NCBI RefSeq assembly: GCF_020177575.1
Contig: NZ_JAHTBK010000001.1
Coordinates: forward strand, 1,178,001-1,242,000
Reading direction: 5' to 3'
From: Hasllibacter sp. MH4015
GTDB lineage: Bacteria > Pseudomonadota > Alphaproteobacteria > Rhodobacterales > Rhodobacteraceae
DNA: 64,000 nt
The notes under the pieces were generated by a model. That model did no database searches, was not told the DNA's origin, and saw nothing but the letters and a program-made list of their open reading frames with translations. Of the stretch, positions 9,260 through 18,053 are shown piece by piece; within the stretch, counting starts at the first letter, position 1, and each line of letters begins with the position of its first letter. Position numbers and translations under genes: made by a program.

Positions 9260-9279
9260 ATCCGCTGAACCCAGCGGAT
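9260..9279. other. 8-bp hairpin in the cysS upstream region
   Basis: ATCCGCTG, loop AACC, CAGCGGAT: a perfect 8-bp inverted repeat about 85 bp before the cysS start. No T-tract follows, so it is not a normal terminator; it could be an operator or leader structure. It lies in a 229-bp gap otherwise without recognisable features. Confidence 0.4.
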
Positions 9280-9363
9280 CGGTCAGTCGTGGTTTTCATC
9301 ATAAATCCAGAGTGCTAGGCCGGTCCCGCGCCCGCTGAACGCCTGTCTGAAAGCCCGCCTGCC

Positions 9364-10704
9364 ATGGTCGAGATCCGCCTGAAAAATTCCAAGTCGCGCC
9401 GTGTCGAGGTCTTGGACCCGATCATTCCGGGCAAGGTCTCGATGTATCTGTGCGGACCCACCGTCTATGACCGCGCGCATCTGGGAAATGCCCGGTCCGC
9501 CGTGGCCTTCGACCAGCTTTTCCGCCTGTTGCGCCATGTCTACGGGGCCGAGAACGTGACCTTCGTGCGGAACTTCACGGATGTGGATGACAAGATCAAC
9601 GCCCGCGCCGCCGAGACCGGGCGCGAGATTTCCGACATCACGGCCGAGACGACGCAATGGTACCTGGACGATATGGGCGCGCTGGGGGTGATGGAGCCGA
9701 CCCATATGCCGCGCGCAACCGCTTATATCGCGGAAATGGTTTCCTTCATCGAGGACCTTATCGCGCGCGACCACGCCTATGCCCGCGACGGCCATGTGCT
9801 CTTTCGCGTTCGGTCCTTCGCGGAATACGGGAAATTATCGGGCCGGTCGGTCGATGACATGATCGCGGGCGCACGGGTGGAGGTCGCGCCCTACAAGGAA
9901 GACCCGATGGATTTCGTCCTGTGGAAGCCGTCTGCGGACGACATTCCAGGATGGGACAGCCCGTGGGGCCGGGGGCGGCCCGGCTGGCACATCGAATGCT
10001 CCGCCATGTCCCACGCGATCTTGGGAGAGGAATTCGACATCCATGCCGGCGGCTCGGACCTGCTGTTTCCCCACCACGAAAACGAGGTCGCGCAATCCTG
10101 CGCGGCGGGCCACGCCTTCGCGCGCATCTGGCTCCATAACGAGATGTTGCAGGTGGAGGGCAAGAAGATGTCCAAGAGCCTGGGCAACTTCTTCACCGTC
10201 CGCGATTTGCTGGACCAGGGCGTGCCGGGCGGGGTGATCCGCTTCGTGCTCTTAGGCACCCATTACGGCAAGCCGATGGACTGGACCGAGAAGAAGCGGG
10301 AGGAGGCGGAGAAGACCTTGCGCAAATGGTACGATGCGGCCCGTCCGGGCGGCGCGGTGCCCGAGGCGGTTGTGGCCGCGCTTGCTGACGACCTGAACAC
10401 CCACGCTGCCTTGGCGGAAATACACAGGCTTGGCGGAGCCGATCTGGGTGCCGCGCTTTCGCTGATGGGATTGTGGGACGGGACCGTGCCGGATTGGGCC
10501 ACGGCCTTCGACGTGGATTTGTCCGCATTTGAGGACCGCCTGCGCGCCGCGCGGGTCACGGCCATGCAAAGCAAGGATTTCTCCGAAGTGGACGCCCTGA
10601 AAACGGCGCTCCTCGGTGCAGGCGTCGAGGTCCGCATGACGAAAGAGAACGTTGAACTCCTGCCCGGGCCAGATTTCGACCCCGCCAAGCTGGAGGACCT
10701 TTGA
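9364..10704 (+). CDS. cysS: Cysteinyl-tRNA synthetase
   Basis: 446 residues, close to E. coli (461). Class I synthetase that charges tRNA-Cys. The zinc-binding C30 ([10 protein letters not shown]), the HIGH-type motif HLGN (39-42), the WHIECSAMS and [15 protein letters not shown] zinc/adenylate segments, and KMSKS at 268-272 are all intact. The anticodon-binding helical domain fills the C terminus and is slightly short. ATG 9364 is the only sensible start. It is followed by a GC-rich inverted-repeat region and then cimA on the same strand. Confidence 0.97.
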   Translation: MVEIRLKNSKSRRVEVLDPIIPGKVSMYLCGPTVYDRAHLGNARSAVAFDQLFRLLRHVYGAENVTFVRNFTDVDDKINARAAETGREISDITAETTQWYLDDMGALGVMEPTHMPRATAYIAEMVSFIEDLIARDHAYARDGHVLFRVRSFAEYGKLSGRSVDDMIAGARVEVAPYKEDPMDFVLWKPSADDIPGWDSPWGRGRPGWHIECSAMSHAILGEEFDIHAGGSDLLFPHHENEVAQSCAAGHAFARIWLHNEMLQVEGKKMSKSLGNFFTVRDLLDQGVPGGVIRFVLLGTHYGKPMDWTEKKREEAEKTLRKWYDAARPGGAVPEAVVAALADDLNTHAALAEIHRLGGADLGAALSLMGLWDGTVPDWATAFDVDLSAFEDRLRAARVTAMQSKDFSEVDALKTALLGAGVEVRMTKENVELLPGPDFDPAKLEDL

Positions 10705-10727
10705 TGTTGGACGGACCACTGGCCTGT

Positions 10728-10776
10728 CCCCGACCGCGGGTGGGGGTGAAGCCCCCGCCCGGGGGGGCGGTCGGGG
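10728..10776. repeat. Nested GC-rich inverted repeat between cysS and cimA
   Basis: Outer arms CCCCGACCGC (10728-10737) and GCGGTCGGGG (10767-10776) enclose a second hairpin GGGGG-TGAAG-CCCCC (10742-10756). The structure would be very stable in RNA, but no U-tract follows. It may act as a factor-dependent terminator or processing site after cysS, or be a copy of an intergenic repeat. I do not see a second copy in this window. Confidence 0.5.
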
Positions 10777-10834
10777 GCTGGCCGGGCCGCAAGCGCCCCG
10801 GCCAAGGCGACGCCAAGACCAAAGGCTGTGACCG

Positions 10835-12454
10835 ATGACCGAACGCCTCTACCTCTACGACACCACGCTGCGCGACGGGCAGCAGACCCAGGGCGTGCAA
10901 TTCTCCACCCCCGAAAAGGTGCGGATTGCCGAGGCGCTGGATGACCTCGGCATCGACTATATCGAGGGCGGCTGGCCGGGTGCGAACCCGACCGACAGCG
11001 CGTTTTTCGACGATGCCCCGGCGACGCGGGCGAAGATGACGGCGTTCGGGATGACCAAACGCTCCGGGCGGTCGGCGGAAAACGACGATGTGCTGGCGGG
11101 GGTTCTGAATGCGGGCACCGGTACGGTCTGCCTCGTCGGCAAAAGCCACGATTTCCACGTCACGGACGCGCTCAACATCCCGCTGGAGGAAAATGTCGCC
11201 AATATCCGCGCCTCGATCGCGCATCTGGTGGCGCAGGGGCGCGAGGCGCTGTTCGACGCGGAGCATTTCTTCGATGGCTACAAGGCCAATCCCGACTACG
11301 CCCTGACCTGCGCCAAGGCCGCGTTCGAGGCGGGCGCGCGGTGGGTGGTTCTGTGCGACACCAATGGCGGCACCTTGCCCGACGAAATCCACCGCATCAC
11401 AAGCGCGGTCATTGCGGCGGGCATTCCGGGCGACCGCCTTGGCATCCACACCCACAATGACACGGAAACTGCCGTGGCCGGATCGCTGGCCGCCGTCGAC
11501 GCGGGCGCGCGGCAGGTACAGGGCACGCTGAACGGTTTGGGGGAGCGGTGCGGGAACGCGAACCTGACGGCGCTGATCCCCACGCTCCTTCTAAAAGACC
11601 CCTACAAAAGCAGGTTCGACACCGGCATCGCGGCGGAGAAGCTGGAAGGGCTGACCCGGCTCAGCCGGATGCTGGACGATATCCTGAACCGCGTCCCGCA
11701 ACGGCAGGCGGCCTATGTCGGGGCCAGCGCGTTTGCGCACAAGGCGGGGCTGCATGCGTCGGCCATCGTCAAGGACTCCACGACCTACGAACACATCGCG
11801 CCTGAGATCGTGGGCAACGACCGCATCATCCCGATGTCCAACCAAGCCGGTCAATCGAACCTGCGCAAACGGCTGACGGAGGCGGGGCTGGACGTGGCCC
11901 CCGACAACCCGGCGCTGGCGGAGATCCTGGAAGAGATCAAGCTGCGGGAGGATCAGGGCTACAGCTTCGACACCGCCCAGGCCTCGTTCGAATTGCTGGC
12001 CCGGCGCGCCCTTGGCCTGTTGCCGACCTTTTTCGAGGTGAAGCGCTACAAGGTCACGGTGGAGCGGCGGAAAAACAAGTATGACCGGATGGTCAGCCTG
12101 TCGGAAGCCGTCGTCGTGGTGAAGATCGGCGACGACAAGAAGCTGTCCGTCAGCGAGTCGATGGATGAGACCGGCAGCGACCGCGGCCCGGTCAACGCGC
12201 TCAGCAAGGCCCTAGCCAAGGACCTGGGGCCGTACCAGCAATTCATTGACGATATCCGCCTTGTGGACTTCAAGGTCCGCATCACCCAAGGCGGGACGGA
12301 GGCCGTGACCCGCGTGATCATCGACAGCGAGGACAGCACCGGGCGGCGCTGGTCGACGGTGGGCGTTTCTGCCAACATCGTCGATGCCAGTTTCGAGGCG
12401 CTGCTGGACGCGGTGACCTGGAAGCTGATCCACGAAGGGGCCCGTGCCGGATGA
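10835..12454 (+). CDS. cimA: (R)-citramalate synthase
   Basis: 539 residues, LeuA/CimA family. The N-terminal TIM barrel carries the acetyl-CoA-condensing motif DTTLRDGQQTQG (residues 9-20) and the metal-binding GIHTHNDTE. The C-terminal 130 or so residues form the LeuA-type allosteric domain (RVIIDSEDSTGRRWSTVGVS). Length and the wording of the first motif match the CimA branch (TIGR00977) rather than 2-isopropylmalate synthase, which starts longer and reads DGEQ. CimA condenses pyruvate with acetyl-CoA to citramalate, a threonine-independent route to isoleucine, and is probably feedback-inhibited through the C-terminal domain. The next gene starts 52 bp downstream. Confidence 0.88.
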   Translation: MTERLYLYDTTLRDGQQTQGVQFSTPEKVRIAEALDDLGIDYIEGGWPGANPTDSAFFDDAPATRAKMTAFGMTKRSGRSAENDDVLAGVLNAGTGTVCLVGKSHDFHVTDALNIPLEENVANIRASIAHLVAQGREALFDAEHFFDGYKANPDYALTCAKAAFEAGARWVVLCDTNGGTLPDEIHRITSAVIAAGIPGDRLGIHTHNDTETAVAGSLAAVDAGARQVQGTLNGLGERCGNANLTALIPTLLLKDPYKSRFDTGIAAEKLEGLTRLSRMLDDILNRVPQRQAAYVGASAFAHKAGLHASAIVKDSTTYEHIAPEIVGNDRIIPMSNQAGQSNLRKRLTEAGLDVAPDNPALAEILEEIKLREDQGYSFDTAQASFELLARRALGLLPTFFEVKRYKVTVERRKNKYDRMVSLSEAVVVVKIGDDKKLSVSESMDETGSDRGPVNALSKALAKDLGPYQQFIDDIRLVDFKVRITQGGTEAVTRVIIDSEDSTGRRWSTVGVSANIVDASFEALLDAVTWKLIHEGARAG

Positions 12455-12506
12455 TGGCGGGCGCCCATTCAACCGAAACCGCTCGCAGACAAGGGGATAC
12501 ACATCC

Positions 12507-12995
12507 ATGGCACGGCAATTTCTTCTGGGCGCGGCCATTTTCTTGGCCATGCCGATCCCGGCCATCGCCCAGGACATGACCAGCGTTTGCTATTCGCGCG
12601 GGTCCGAGGCCGAAGGCGTGACGGGCTTCACCCACGTCGCCGACGGGCGCGCCGTTCGCGTCGACAGCCCCCGGGCCAGTGACAGCCGTACCCGGGTCGT
12701 GGAATGGGTGGATGAGGGCTTTGCGACAGAGTTTCTGGACCGCCTCACCCCCGTCTGGGAAGAGATCCCCACCGATCTGATCGCTCAATGCGACGAGGGC
12801 TGGCGCGATACGATCGTGGTGCGGTTCGATGATGGAAGCATGGATATGCGCGAAGGGTCCTGCATCCGCAATCCCGTCGCGCAGGCGCTGGACGCCATCT
12901 TTGCCGAGATCTCCTCGCTGGCGGAAAGCCGGACCGAGACCTTCACCGAAGGCGCAATCGACGGCGTCCACAATCCCTGCTTCCATGATTGGTAG
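12507..12995 (+). CDS. Secreted protein of unknown function with four cysteines
   Basis: 162 residues from ATG 12507; the longer frame upstream overlaps cimA and is rejected. It begins with a clear signal peptide (MARQFLLGAAIFLAMPIPAIAQ, cleavage before D). The mature part is acidic and has exactly four cysteines (VCYS, AQCDE, GSCIR, NPCFH), suggesting two disulphides in the periplasm. I recognise no domain. It is followed after 3 bp by a methyltransferase gene, so cimA, this gene and the next two may be one transcript. Function not inferred. Confidence 0.72.
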   Translation: MARQFLLGAAIFLAMPIPAIAQDMTSVCYSRGSEAEGVTGFTHVADGRAVRVDSPRASDSRTRVVEWVDEGFATEFLDRLTPVWEEIPTDLIAQCDEGWRDTIVVRFDDGSMDMREGSCIRNPVAQALDAIFAEISSLAESRTETFTEGAIDGVHNPCFHDW

Positions 12996-12998
12996 ATT

Positions 12999-13721
12999 AT
13001 GACCGACTTCGACGCCGAAAGCTTCTTCACCCTACATGCCGATCTGCCCCGCGAAGGGCCGGGGGAAACGGCGGATGTCGCTTGGGCGGCGGAGGTGGGG
13101 GAGGTGACGTCGCGCGCCCACGTGCTGGATGCCGCGTCGGGGCCGGGTGGCGACATCGGCGCGCTTCTGCGCGTGGCGGCGCGCGGCCACGTGACGGCGA
13201 TCGACCAGCACGCGCCGTTCATCGAAGCGGCGCAGGCACGCTGGGGCAAGGATGATCGGGTCACGCTCCTGACCGGGGATTTCCTGTCCCCCGAAGGGCC
13301 GTTTGATTTCATCTGGTCTGCGGGTGCGGTCTATTTCGTGGGGATCGAGACGGCGCTGGACGCATGGCGCAAGGCGCTGGCGGATGGCGGCGTGATCGCG
13401 TTTTCCGAGCCGTGCCTGTTTACGGACAATCCCTCCGAAGGCGCGGTGGCGTTCTGGGGCGGCTACGACAAGCTGACAAACCCGGACGGCATTGCGGCAC
13501 AGATCGCGGCGGCGGGGTTCGAGACGCTGGCCGCGCGCCCGGTCTCCGACATCGGGTGGGAAAGCTACTATCGCCCGTTGGAGGACCGCGTTGCCAAGCT
13601 GCGCCGGGGGGCGGATGAACGGTTGCTGAAGCTGCTCGACGACGAGGGGCAGGAGCCGGAGCGCTGGCGCAAGCACAAGCACGAGACCGGCTATCTTCTG
13701 TCCGTGGTGCGCCCGACGTGA
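12999..13721 (+). CDS. SAM-dependent methyltransferase, class I
   Basis: 240 residues. Rossmann-type methyltransferase with motif I VLDAASGPGGDIG (around residue 40), an acidic ribose-binding loop TAIDQ, motif post-I near TLLTGDF and motif IV-like FIWSAGAVYF. The C-terminal half reads like the YafE/UbiE-related small-molecule methyltransferases. The substrate cannot be told. Its stop overlaps the next gene's start by GTGA, so the two are translationally coupled. Confidence 0.82.
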   Translation: MTDFDAESFFTLHADLPREGPGETADVAWAAEVGEVTSRAHVLDAASGPGGDIGALLRVAARGHVTAIDQHAPFIEAAQARWGKDDRVTLLTGDFLSPEGPFDFIWSAGAVYFVGIETALDAWRKALADGGVIAFSEPCLFTDNPSEGAVAFWGGYDKLTNPDGIAAQIAAAGFETLAARPVSDIGWESYYRPLEDRVAKLRRGADERLLKLLDDEGQEPERWRKHKHETGYLLSVVRPT

Positions 13722-14464
13722 GCCTTCAGGCCTGCGCCGAGCTGGTCGCGCGCGGCGACCCGCGCCGGTTCCGCGCTGCGATGGCCGGGCCGTTGAAGGC
13801 GCGCGAGGTCCTGCTACCGCTTTACGCGTTCAACATCGAGGTCAGCCGCGCCCCGTGGCTGACGGAAGAGCCGATGATCGCGGAGATGCGCCTGCAATGG
13901 TGGCGCGATGCCCTGGAAGAAGTGTCCGACGGCCGAGGCAGGCGGCACGAAGTGGTCGATGCGCTGGGGTTTCTGGACCGCGAGAGCGCGGGGCTGCTCG
14001 ACCAACTGGTCGCCGCCCGCCGCTGGGACATCTACAAGGACCCGTTCGAGGATGCGGGCCATTTCACCGACTACCTGACCCAGACCTCCGCGCATCTGAT
14101 GGAAGCGGGGCTGCGCGCGCTTGGCGGGACGCCCGATGCGGGAACGCGGGCCATTGGCTTTGGTGCGGGCCTCGCGCGGTTCCTTCTGGCGATCCCGGAT
14201 CTGGAAGCGCGGGGGCGTGTGCCGCTGGTGGACGGACGGGCGGAGACGGTCGCGGGCCTGGCACAAACGGCACTCGGGAATTGGCCGGGGCGTGTGGATC
14301 AGCCGATGCCCGCGCGGGCGGCCCTGTTCGAGGCGGCGGGGGCGAAAGCGATCTTGCAACGCGCCGCCCGCACGCCGGGTCTGGTGGCGCAAGGCGGGCT
14401 GGACGCTTCCCCCATCAGCGAACGGCTGAGCCTGATGGGCGCGGCGTTTCTGGGCCGCATCTGA
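13718..14464 (+). CDS. Squalene/phytoene-synthase-like protein (NDUFAF6-type)
   Basis: 248 residues starting with GTG at 13718 that overlaps the previous stop. It belongs to the trans-prenyltransferase SQS/PSY fold: FRAAMAGPLKAREVLLPLYAFNIEVSRAP and MRLQWWRDALEEV resemble the first helices of phytoene synthases. The aspartate-rich DxxxD motifs that bind the prenyl diphosphate Mg ions are not where expected; the first is replaced by a region around FNIEVS and the second is not evident. This pattern matches the catalytically doubtful branch that includes the mitochondrial complex I assembly factor NDUFAF6. I therefore infer a non-carotenoid role, possibly in respiratory complex assembly. Confidence 0.75.
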   Translation: MSLQACAELVARGDPRRFRAAMAGPLKAREVLLPLYAFNIEVSRAPWLTEEPMIAEMRLQWWRDALEEVSDGRGRRHEVVDALGFLDRESAGLLDQLVAARRWDIYKDPFEDAGHFTDYLTQTSAHLMEAGLRALGGTPDAGTRAIGFGAGLARFLLAIPDLEARGRVPLVDGRAETVAGLAQTALGNWPGRVDQPMPARAALFEAAGAKAILQRAARTPGLVAQGGLDASPISERLSLMGAAFLGRI

Positions 14465-14473
14465 AGCCGCGGA

Positions 14474-15706
14474 TCACGCGGTGCTGGTCTGCGGGCGCAG
14501 GGCCAGCCAGATCAGCGCGGCACCGGCAAGCACAAGGAACGGCACCATCGCGATATTCACGGCGGTCCAGCCCTGTACCACATCCTCCCCGCCCGAATAC
14601 ATCAGCAGACCGGAGCTGAAGGAGGCGATCGTCACGGTGCCGAAGACGACGAAATCGTTCATGCCCTGGACCGCGCCGCGTTCCTCCGGCGCATGGGCGG
14701 CAGTCAACATCGCCGTCGCCCCGATAAAGCCGAAGTTCCAGCCGATGCCCAGGAGGATCAGCGCCCCGAAGAACTGGAACAGCTCCACCCCCGTCAAGGC
14801 GACGCCGCCCGCGCAGGCCAGCAGGAACAGGCCCAAAGCCACGATCCGGGTGGCCCCGAACCGCGCGATCAGGTGGCCGGTGAAGAACGACGGCCCGAAC
14901 ATCGCGATCACGTGGGCTGACACCACATCGGCCGCGTTGCCCGTGGTGAACCCGCATCCCACCACGGCCAGCGGCGTGGAGGTCATCATCAGGTTCATCA
15001 GGGAATAGGAGACGGCGCCGCAGATCATCGCCACGACGATCTGGGGGTTGCGAAGCAGCTCGGCCCGGCTACGGCCACGGGGGGCATCGGCCCGCGCGGG
15101 TTCCGGCTTGGGCAGGTCGAGGAAGGCGAACAGGGCCGCGCCGATCACGTTGATCGCGATCACCACCGCGTAGGTGCCGAGGAAGGGCACAACCGTCGCC
15201 TCGGACGAGGCCTTGACCAGTTGTGGGCCAATGAAGGCAGACAGAAGCCCGCCCGCCATGACGTAGGAAATCGCCTTGGGCCGGTACGCATCGGATGCCG
15301 TGTCGGTCGCGGCAAAGCGATAGAACCCCTGCGCCGACATGTAGATGCCGGTCAGGTAGGAGCCGAACAGGAAGACCGGGAAGCTGTCGATCCAGAGCCC
15401 GTAGGCCGATGTCGCGGCCCCGATCCCGCCGCCAAGCGCGCCGATATAGAAGCCCACAGTCCGCCCGTGGCGCTGCATCACCGCCGACAGCCAGGGCGCG
15501 GTCGTCATGGACCCGAACACAATCAGCGAGATCGGGATCGTGGCCAGGGCGGGCGACGGCGCGATCATCAGCCCCGCAAGGCCGCCGACCACGAAGATCA
15601 TCGGCATCTGGCTGCCCAGAAGGGCCTGCGCCATCACCAGGACGATCACGTTGCGCTTGGCCCTGCGATCATCCGGGACGGCATGGGTTTGCGTGCTGTC
15701 CACCAT
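14474..15706 (-). CDS. MFS transporter
   Basis: 410 residues with about 12 hydrophobic segments and a 20-residue polar N terminus. The intracellular loop between TM2 and TM3 reads MQRHGRTVGFYIGALGGG, a degenerate form of the MFS loop 2-3 motif, and a polar central loop separates two six-helix halves. No substrate can be assigned; the arrangement resembles drug/metabolite exporters. It ends 10 bp from the convergent SQS-like gene and is divergent from the DNA glycosylase gene with a 116-bp shared promoter region. No good ribosome binding site precedes ATG 15706, so the start is less certain than the family. Confidence 0.82.
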   Translation of the reverse strand: MVDSTQTHAVPDDRRAKRNVIVLVMAQALLGSQMPMIFVVGGLAGLMIAPSPALATIPISLIVFGSMTTAPWLSAVMQRHGRTVGFYIGALGGGIGAATSAYGLWIDSFPVFLFGSYLTGIYMSAQGFYRFAATDTASDAYRPKAISYVMAGGLLSAFIGPQLVKASSEATVVPFLGTYAVVIAINVIGAALFAFLDLPKPEPARADAPRGRSRAELLRNPQIVVAMICGAVSYSLMNLMMTSTPLAVVGCGFTTGNAADVVSAHVIAMFGPSFFTGHLIARFGATRIVALGLFLLACAGGVALTGVELFQFFGALILLGIGWNFGFIGATAMLTAAHAPEERGAVQGMNDFVVFGTVTIASFSSGLLMYSGGEDVVQGWTAVNIAMVPFLVLAGAALIWLALRPQTSTA

Positions 15707-15822
15707 ATCGCCAGCGGTATAGACTTTGCCGAGCCGGGTCCAGATGTGGGGATGTCACGTTTCGCGCGACGTCGCGGGGGACCGATTTCACGGTGCATGG
15801 GACAGTGAGGGGAGCGTGTCGG

Positions 15823-16458
15823 ATGGCGAGAGAGCGAACGGTTCCCGATCGAATCGAGACGGCGGCGGATGTGGAGGCCGGTCGGCAATACCTGCTGCGA
15901 CTGGAGCCTCGGTTTGCCGCGATCCCGGGGCCCTTGCCGCTTCGCCGTCGGGCGGACGGGTTCAGCGCGCTGTTGCACGCGATCGTGGGCCAACAGGTCT
16001 CCACCGCGTCGGCGGCGGCGATCTGGGGCCGGTTGCAGGCCGAAGGGTTCGACCGGGAAGAGGCGGTGTGCAGGGGCAGCGACGAAGACCTCAAACGCTG
16101 TGGCCTGTCGGGGCCGAAAGTCCGCTACGCCCGCGCGTTGGTGGATGCCCGCCTCGATTACGCGGGCCTGCGCCACGCCCCGGCGGAGGAGGTGTTGCAG
16201 ACCCTGATCGCCGTGCCGGGCATCGGGCGCTGGACGGCGGAGATCTACGCCAAGTTCGCGCTTGGCCACGCGGATGTGTTCGCGGCGGGTGACCTGGCCT
16301 TGCAGGAGGGCGCGAAGCTTCTGTTCGACCTCCCCGCACGCCCCGCGGAAAGGGAAATGCGCGTGATGGCCGAAGACTGGTCGCCAGTGCGCGCCATTGC
16401 CGCCCGCGCGCTCTGGGCCTACTACCGGGCACGGACGAAACGCGAGGGCGCTCTTTAA
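15823..16458 (+). CDS. DNA-3-methyladenine glycosylase II (AlkA-like)
   Basis: 211 residues from ATG 15823 (GGGGAG 9 bases upstream). HhH-GPD base-excision repair glycosylase: helix-hairpin-helix VPGIGRWTAEIYAKF around residues 130-144 and catalytic aspartate D157 in AAGDLALQ. There is no C-terminal Cys4 iron-sulphur motif, which argues against MutY or Nth and for the AlkA/MPG-II class that removes alkylated purines. It lacks the N-terminal TBP-like domain of E. coli AlkA, as short AlkA proteins do. The esterase gene follows immediately. Confidence 0.88.
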   Translation: MARERTVPDRIETAADVEAGRQYLLRLEPRFAAIPGPLPLRRRADGFSALLHAIVGQQVSTASAAAIWGRLQAEGFDREEAVCRGSDEDLKRCGLSGPKVRYARALVDARLDYAGLRHAPAEEVLQTLIAVPGIGRWTAEIYAKFALGHADVFAAGDLALQEGAKLLFDLPARPAEREMRVMAEDWSPVRAIAARALWAYYRARTKREGAL

Positions 16459-16485
16459 GGCGCAATGAACGATAGGGACGCTGAG

Positions 16486-17151
16486 ATGAGCCGCATTCTG
16501 GATTACAAGACCAAGGGCTCCCATTCGGGGGAAACGAAAAGCCTCGTGGTGTTCTTGCACGGCTACGGCGCGGATGGGGGCGACCTTCTGGGCCTCGCTG
16601 ATCCGCTGGCCGAGCACCTGCCCGACACGGTCTTTGCCGCCCCCGATGCGCCCGAACGCTCCGCCATGAACCCGATGGGCTTCCAGTGGTTTCCGATCCC
16701 GTGGATCGACGGATCGTCCGAAGAAGCGGCAGCGGAGGGGATGGGGCGCGCGGTCCATGACCTCAACGCCTTCCTCGATCACCTGATGGCGGAGAATGGC
16801 GTGACGGTGGCGGAGACAGCCCTGGTCGGGTTTTCCCAAGGTACGATGATAAGCCTGCACGTCGCGCCCCGTCGGGCGGAGGCCTTCGCGGGAATCGTCG
16901 GTTTCTCGGGCCGGCTGCTGGAGCCGGAGGCGCTGGTCGATGACGTCGTGGTCCGCCCGCCGGTCCTTCTGATCCACGGGGATGCCGATGACGTGGTTCC
17001 GCCCCAAAGCCTGCCCGAGGCGGCGGAAGGCCTGCAAAATGCGGGCTGGGAAGAGGTCTATGCCCACATCATGAAGGGGACGGGCCACGGCATCGCGCCT
17101 GATGGATTATCCGTCGCGCTGGCCTTCCTGAAAGACAAGCTTCCGGGCTAG
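16486..17151 (+). CDS. Carboxylesterase/phospholipase-family alpha/beta hydrolase
   Basis: 221 residues from ATG 16486; another in-frame ATG at 16465 adds seven residues and has a similarly weak ribosome binding site. The alpha/beta-hydrolase triad is visible: nucleophile serine in GFSQG, aspartate in HGDADDVV and histidine in GTGHGI. The oxyanion strand VVFLHGYGADGGD near residues 23-35 is typical of the lysophospholipase/carboxylesterase (Abhydrolase_2) family. It probably hydrolyses short acyl esters in the cytosol. It follows the AlkA-like gene closely and may be cotranscribed. Confidence 0.85.
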   Translation: MSRILDYKTKGSHSGETKSLVVFLHGYGADGGDLLGLADPLAEHLPDTVFAAPDAPERSAMNPMGFQWFPIPWIDGSSEEAAAEGMGRAVHDLNAFLDHLMAENGVTVAETALVGFSQGTMISLHVAPRRAEAFAGIVGFSGRLLEPEALVDDVVVRPPVLLIHGDADDVVPPQSLPEAAEGLQNAGWEEVYAHIMKGTGHGIAPDGLSVALAFLKDKLPG

Positions 17152-17237
17152 GAAAGCGGTCGCGCGCGCCGTCCCGACCCTGTCATCGGCGCGTCACGAA
17201 GCCCCCCTATCACTGGCCCCGAGCTACTTGATCTATT

Positions 17238-17269
17238 TTGCTTGCCGGTGGGCTGCACCTAGATATAGT
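17238..17269 (+). promoter_or_regulatory. Candidate sigma-70 promoter for the HNH gene
   Basis: TTGCTT (17238-17243), 16 bases, TAGATA (17260-17265); an overlapping reading is TTGCCG, 16 bases, TATAGT (17264-17269). It sits about 75 bp before the start codon, with a GAGCGGG-TGCT-CCCGCTC type hairpin in the leader at about 17284-17302. Based on motif match only. Confidence 0.3.
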
Positions 17270-17343
17270 GGCCCCAAGGCTGGAGCGGGTGCTCCCGCTC
17301 TGGTGCCGAACCGAGGCAAGCAGGGTGGAGGGTGAGTCCCTAA

Positions 17344-17940
17344 ATGCAGGCGACCAGCGAGATTGAATTCCGAACGTCTTTCGTCAGGGAACCGGGGGCC
17401 TTGCGCCACAACCCGGCCCTCGTGCTGAACGCGGATTACCGCCCGCTCAGCTACTACCCCCTGTCATTGTGGCCGTGGCAGGAAGCGGTGAAGGCGGTAT
17501 GGCTGGACCGGGTGCAGATCGTGGCTGAATACGACGATTACGTGCATTCCCCGTCGACCTCCATCCGCATCCCGTCGGTCGTGGTGCTTCGTGATTACGT
17601 GAAGCCGCAAAAGCGCGTGGCCTTCACGCGGTTCAACCTGTTCCTCCGGGACGGGTTCTCGTGTCAATATTGCGGGGCGAAAGGGGATTTGACCTTCGAT
17701 CACGTGGTGCCCCGGGCGCGGGGCGGTGTGACATCTTGGGAAAACGTCGTTGCGGCTTGTTCCAGGTGCAATTTGCGCAAAGGCTCCAAGAGCTTGCGGC
17801 AATCGGGCCTGTCCCTGCGCCGCGCGCCGCGCCAGCCGGAGGCGGAGGAATTGCGCAATCGCGGGCGGCAATTCCCGCCCAATCACCTGCACGAAAGCTG
17901 GGTCGATTTCCTCTATTGGGATTCCGAGCTGGAAGCGTGA
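17344..17940 (+). CDS. HNH endonuclease
   Basis: 198 residues. The central part is a zinc-finger HNH nuclease: CQYC (C107, C110), the catalytic DH pair D119-H120 in FDHVVPRARGG, N134 in WENVVAAC, and the second zinc pair C139/C142 (CSRC). The N-terminal half (ALVLNADYRPLSYYPLSLWPWQEAV) is the conserved extension of a family found in nearly all Alphaproteobacteria and many other bacteria, outside phages and restriction systems. That wide conservation suggests a housekeeping nucleic-acid role rather than defence, but the target is unknown. No partner genes are adjacent. Confidence 0.88.
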   Translation: MQATSEIEFRTSFVREPGALRHNPALVLNADYRPLSYYPLSLWPWQEAVKAVWLDRVQIVAEYDDYVHSPSTSIRIPSVVVLRDYVKPQKRVAFTRFNLFLRDGFSCQYCGAKGDLTFDHVVPRARGGVTSWENVVAACSRCNLRKGSKSLRQSGLSLRRAPRQPEAEELRNRGRQFPPNHLHESWVDFLYWDSELEA

Positions 17941-17947
17941 GACCGGA

Positions 17948-17992
17948 TTGGGGGCCAGCCCCCAAACCCCCGAGGTATTTCCGAAGCAAAGA
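17948..17992. repeat. Inverted repeat plus intergenic repeat block after the HNH gene
   Basis: TTGGGGGC, loop CA, GCCCCCAA (17948-17965) begins 8 bp after the HNH stop and could end its transcript. It is followed by GAGGTATTT, two bases, GAAGCAAAGA (17972-17992), which on the other strand reads TCTTTGCTTC-NN-AAATACCTC, the same block as at 5026-5046. Confidence 0.6.
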
Positions 17993-18053
17993 GGGGCGGT
18001 GACAGCGCGGGGCGGCGAGTTTAGCGTGGCGCCGAGCCAAGGGAGCCGCAGCC

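Noticed and set aside
9135-9363. Riboswitch or T-box in the cysS leader
   Set aside because: Only one 8-bp hairpin is present; no T-box or known riboswitch core can be recognised, and T-boxes are not expected in this group.
10728-10776. Rho-independent terminator after cysS
   Set aside because: The stem is strong but no T-tract follows, so I list it as an inverted repeat only.
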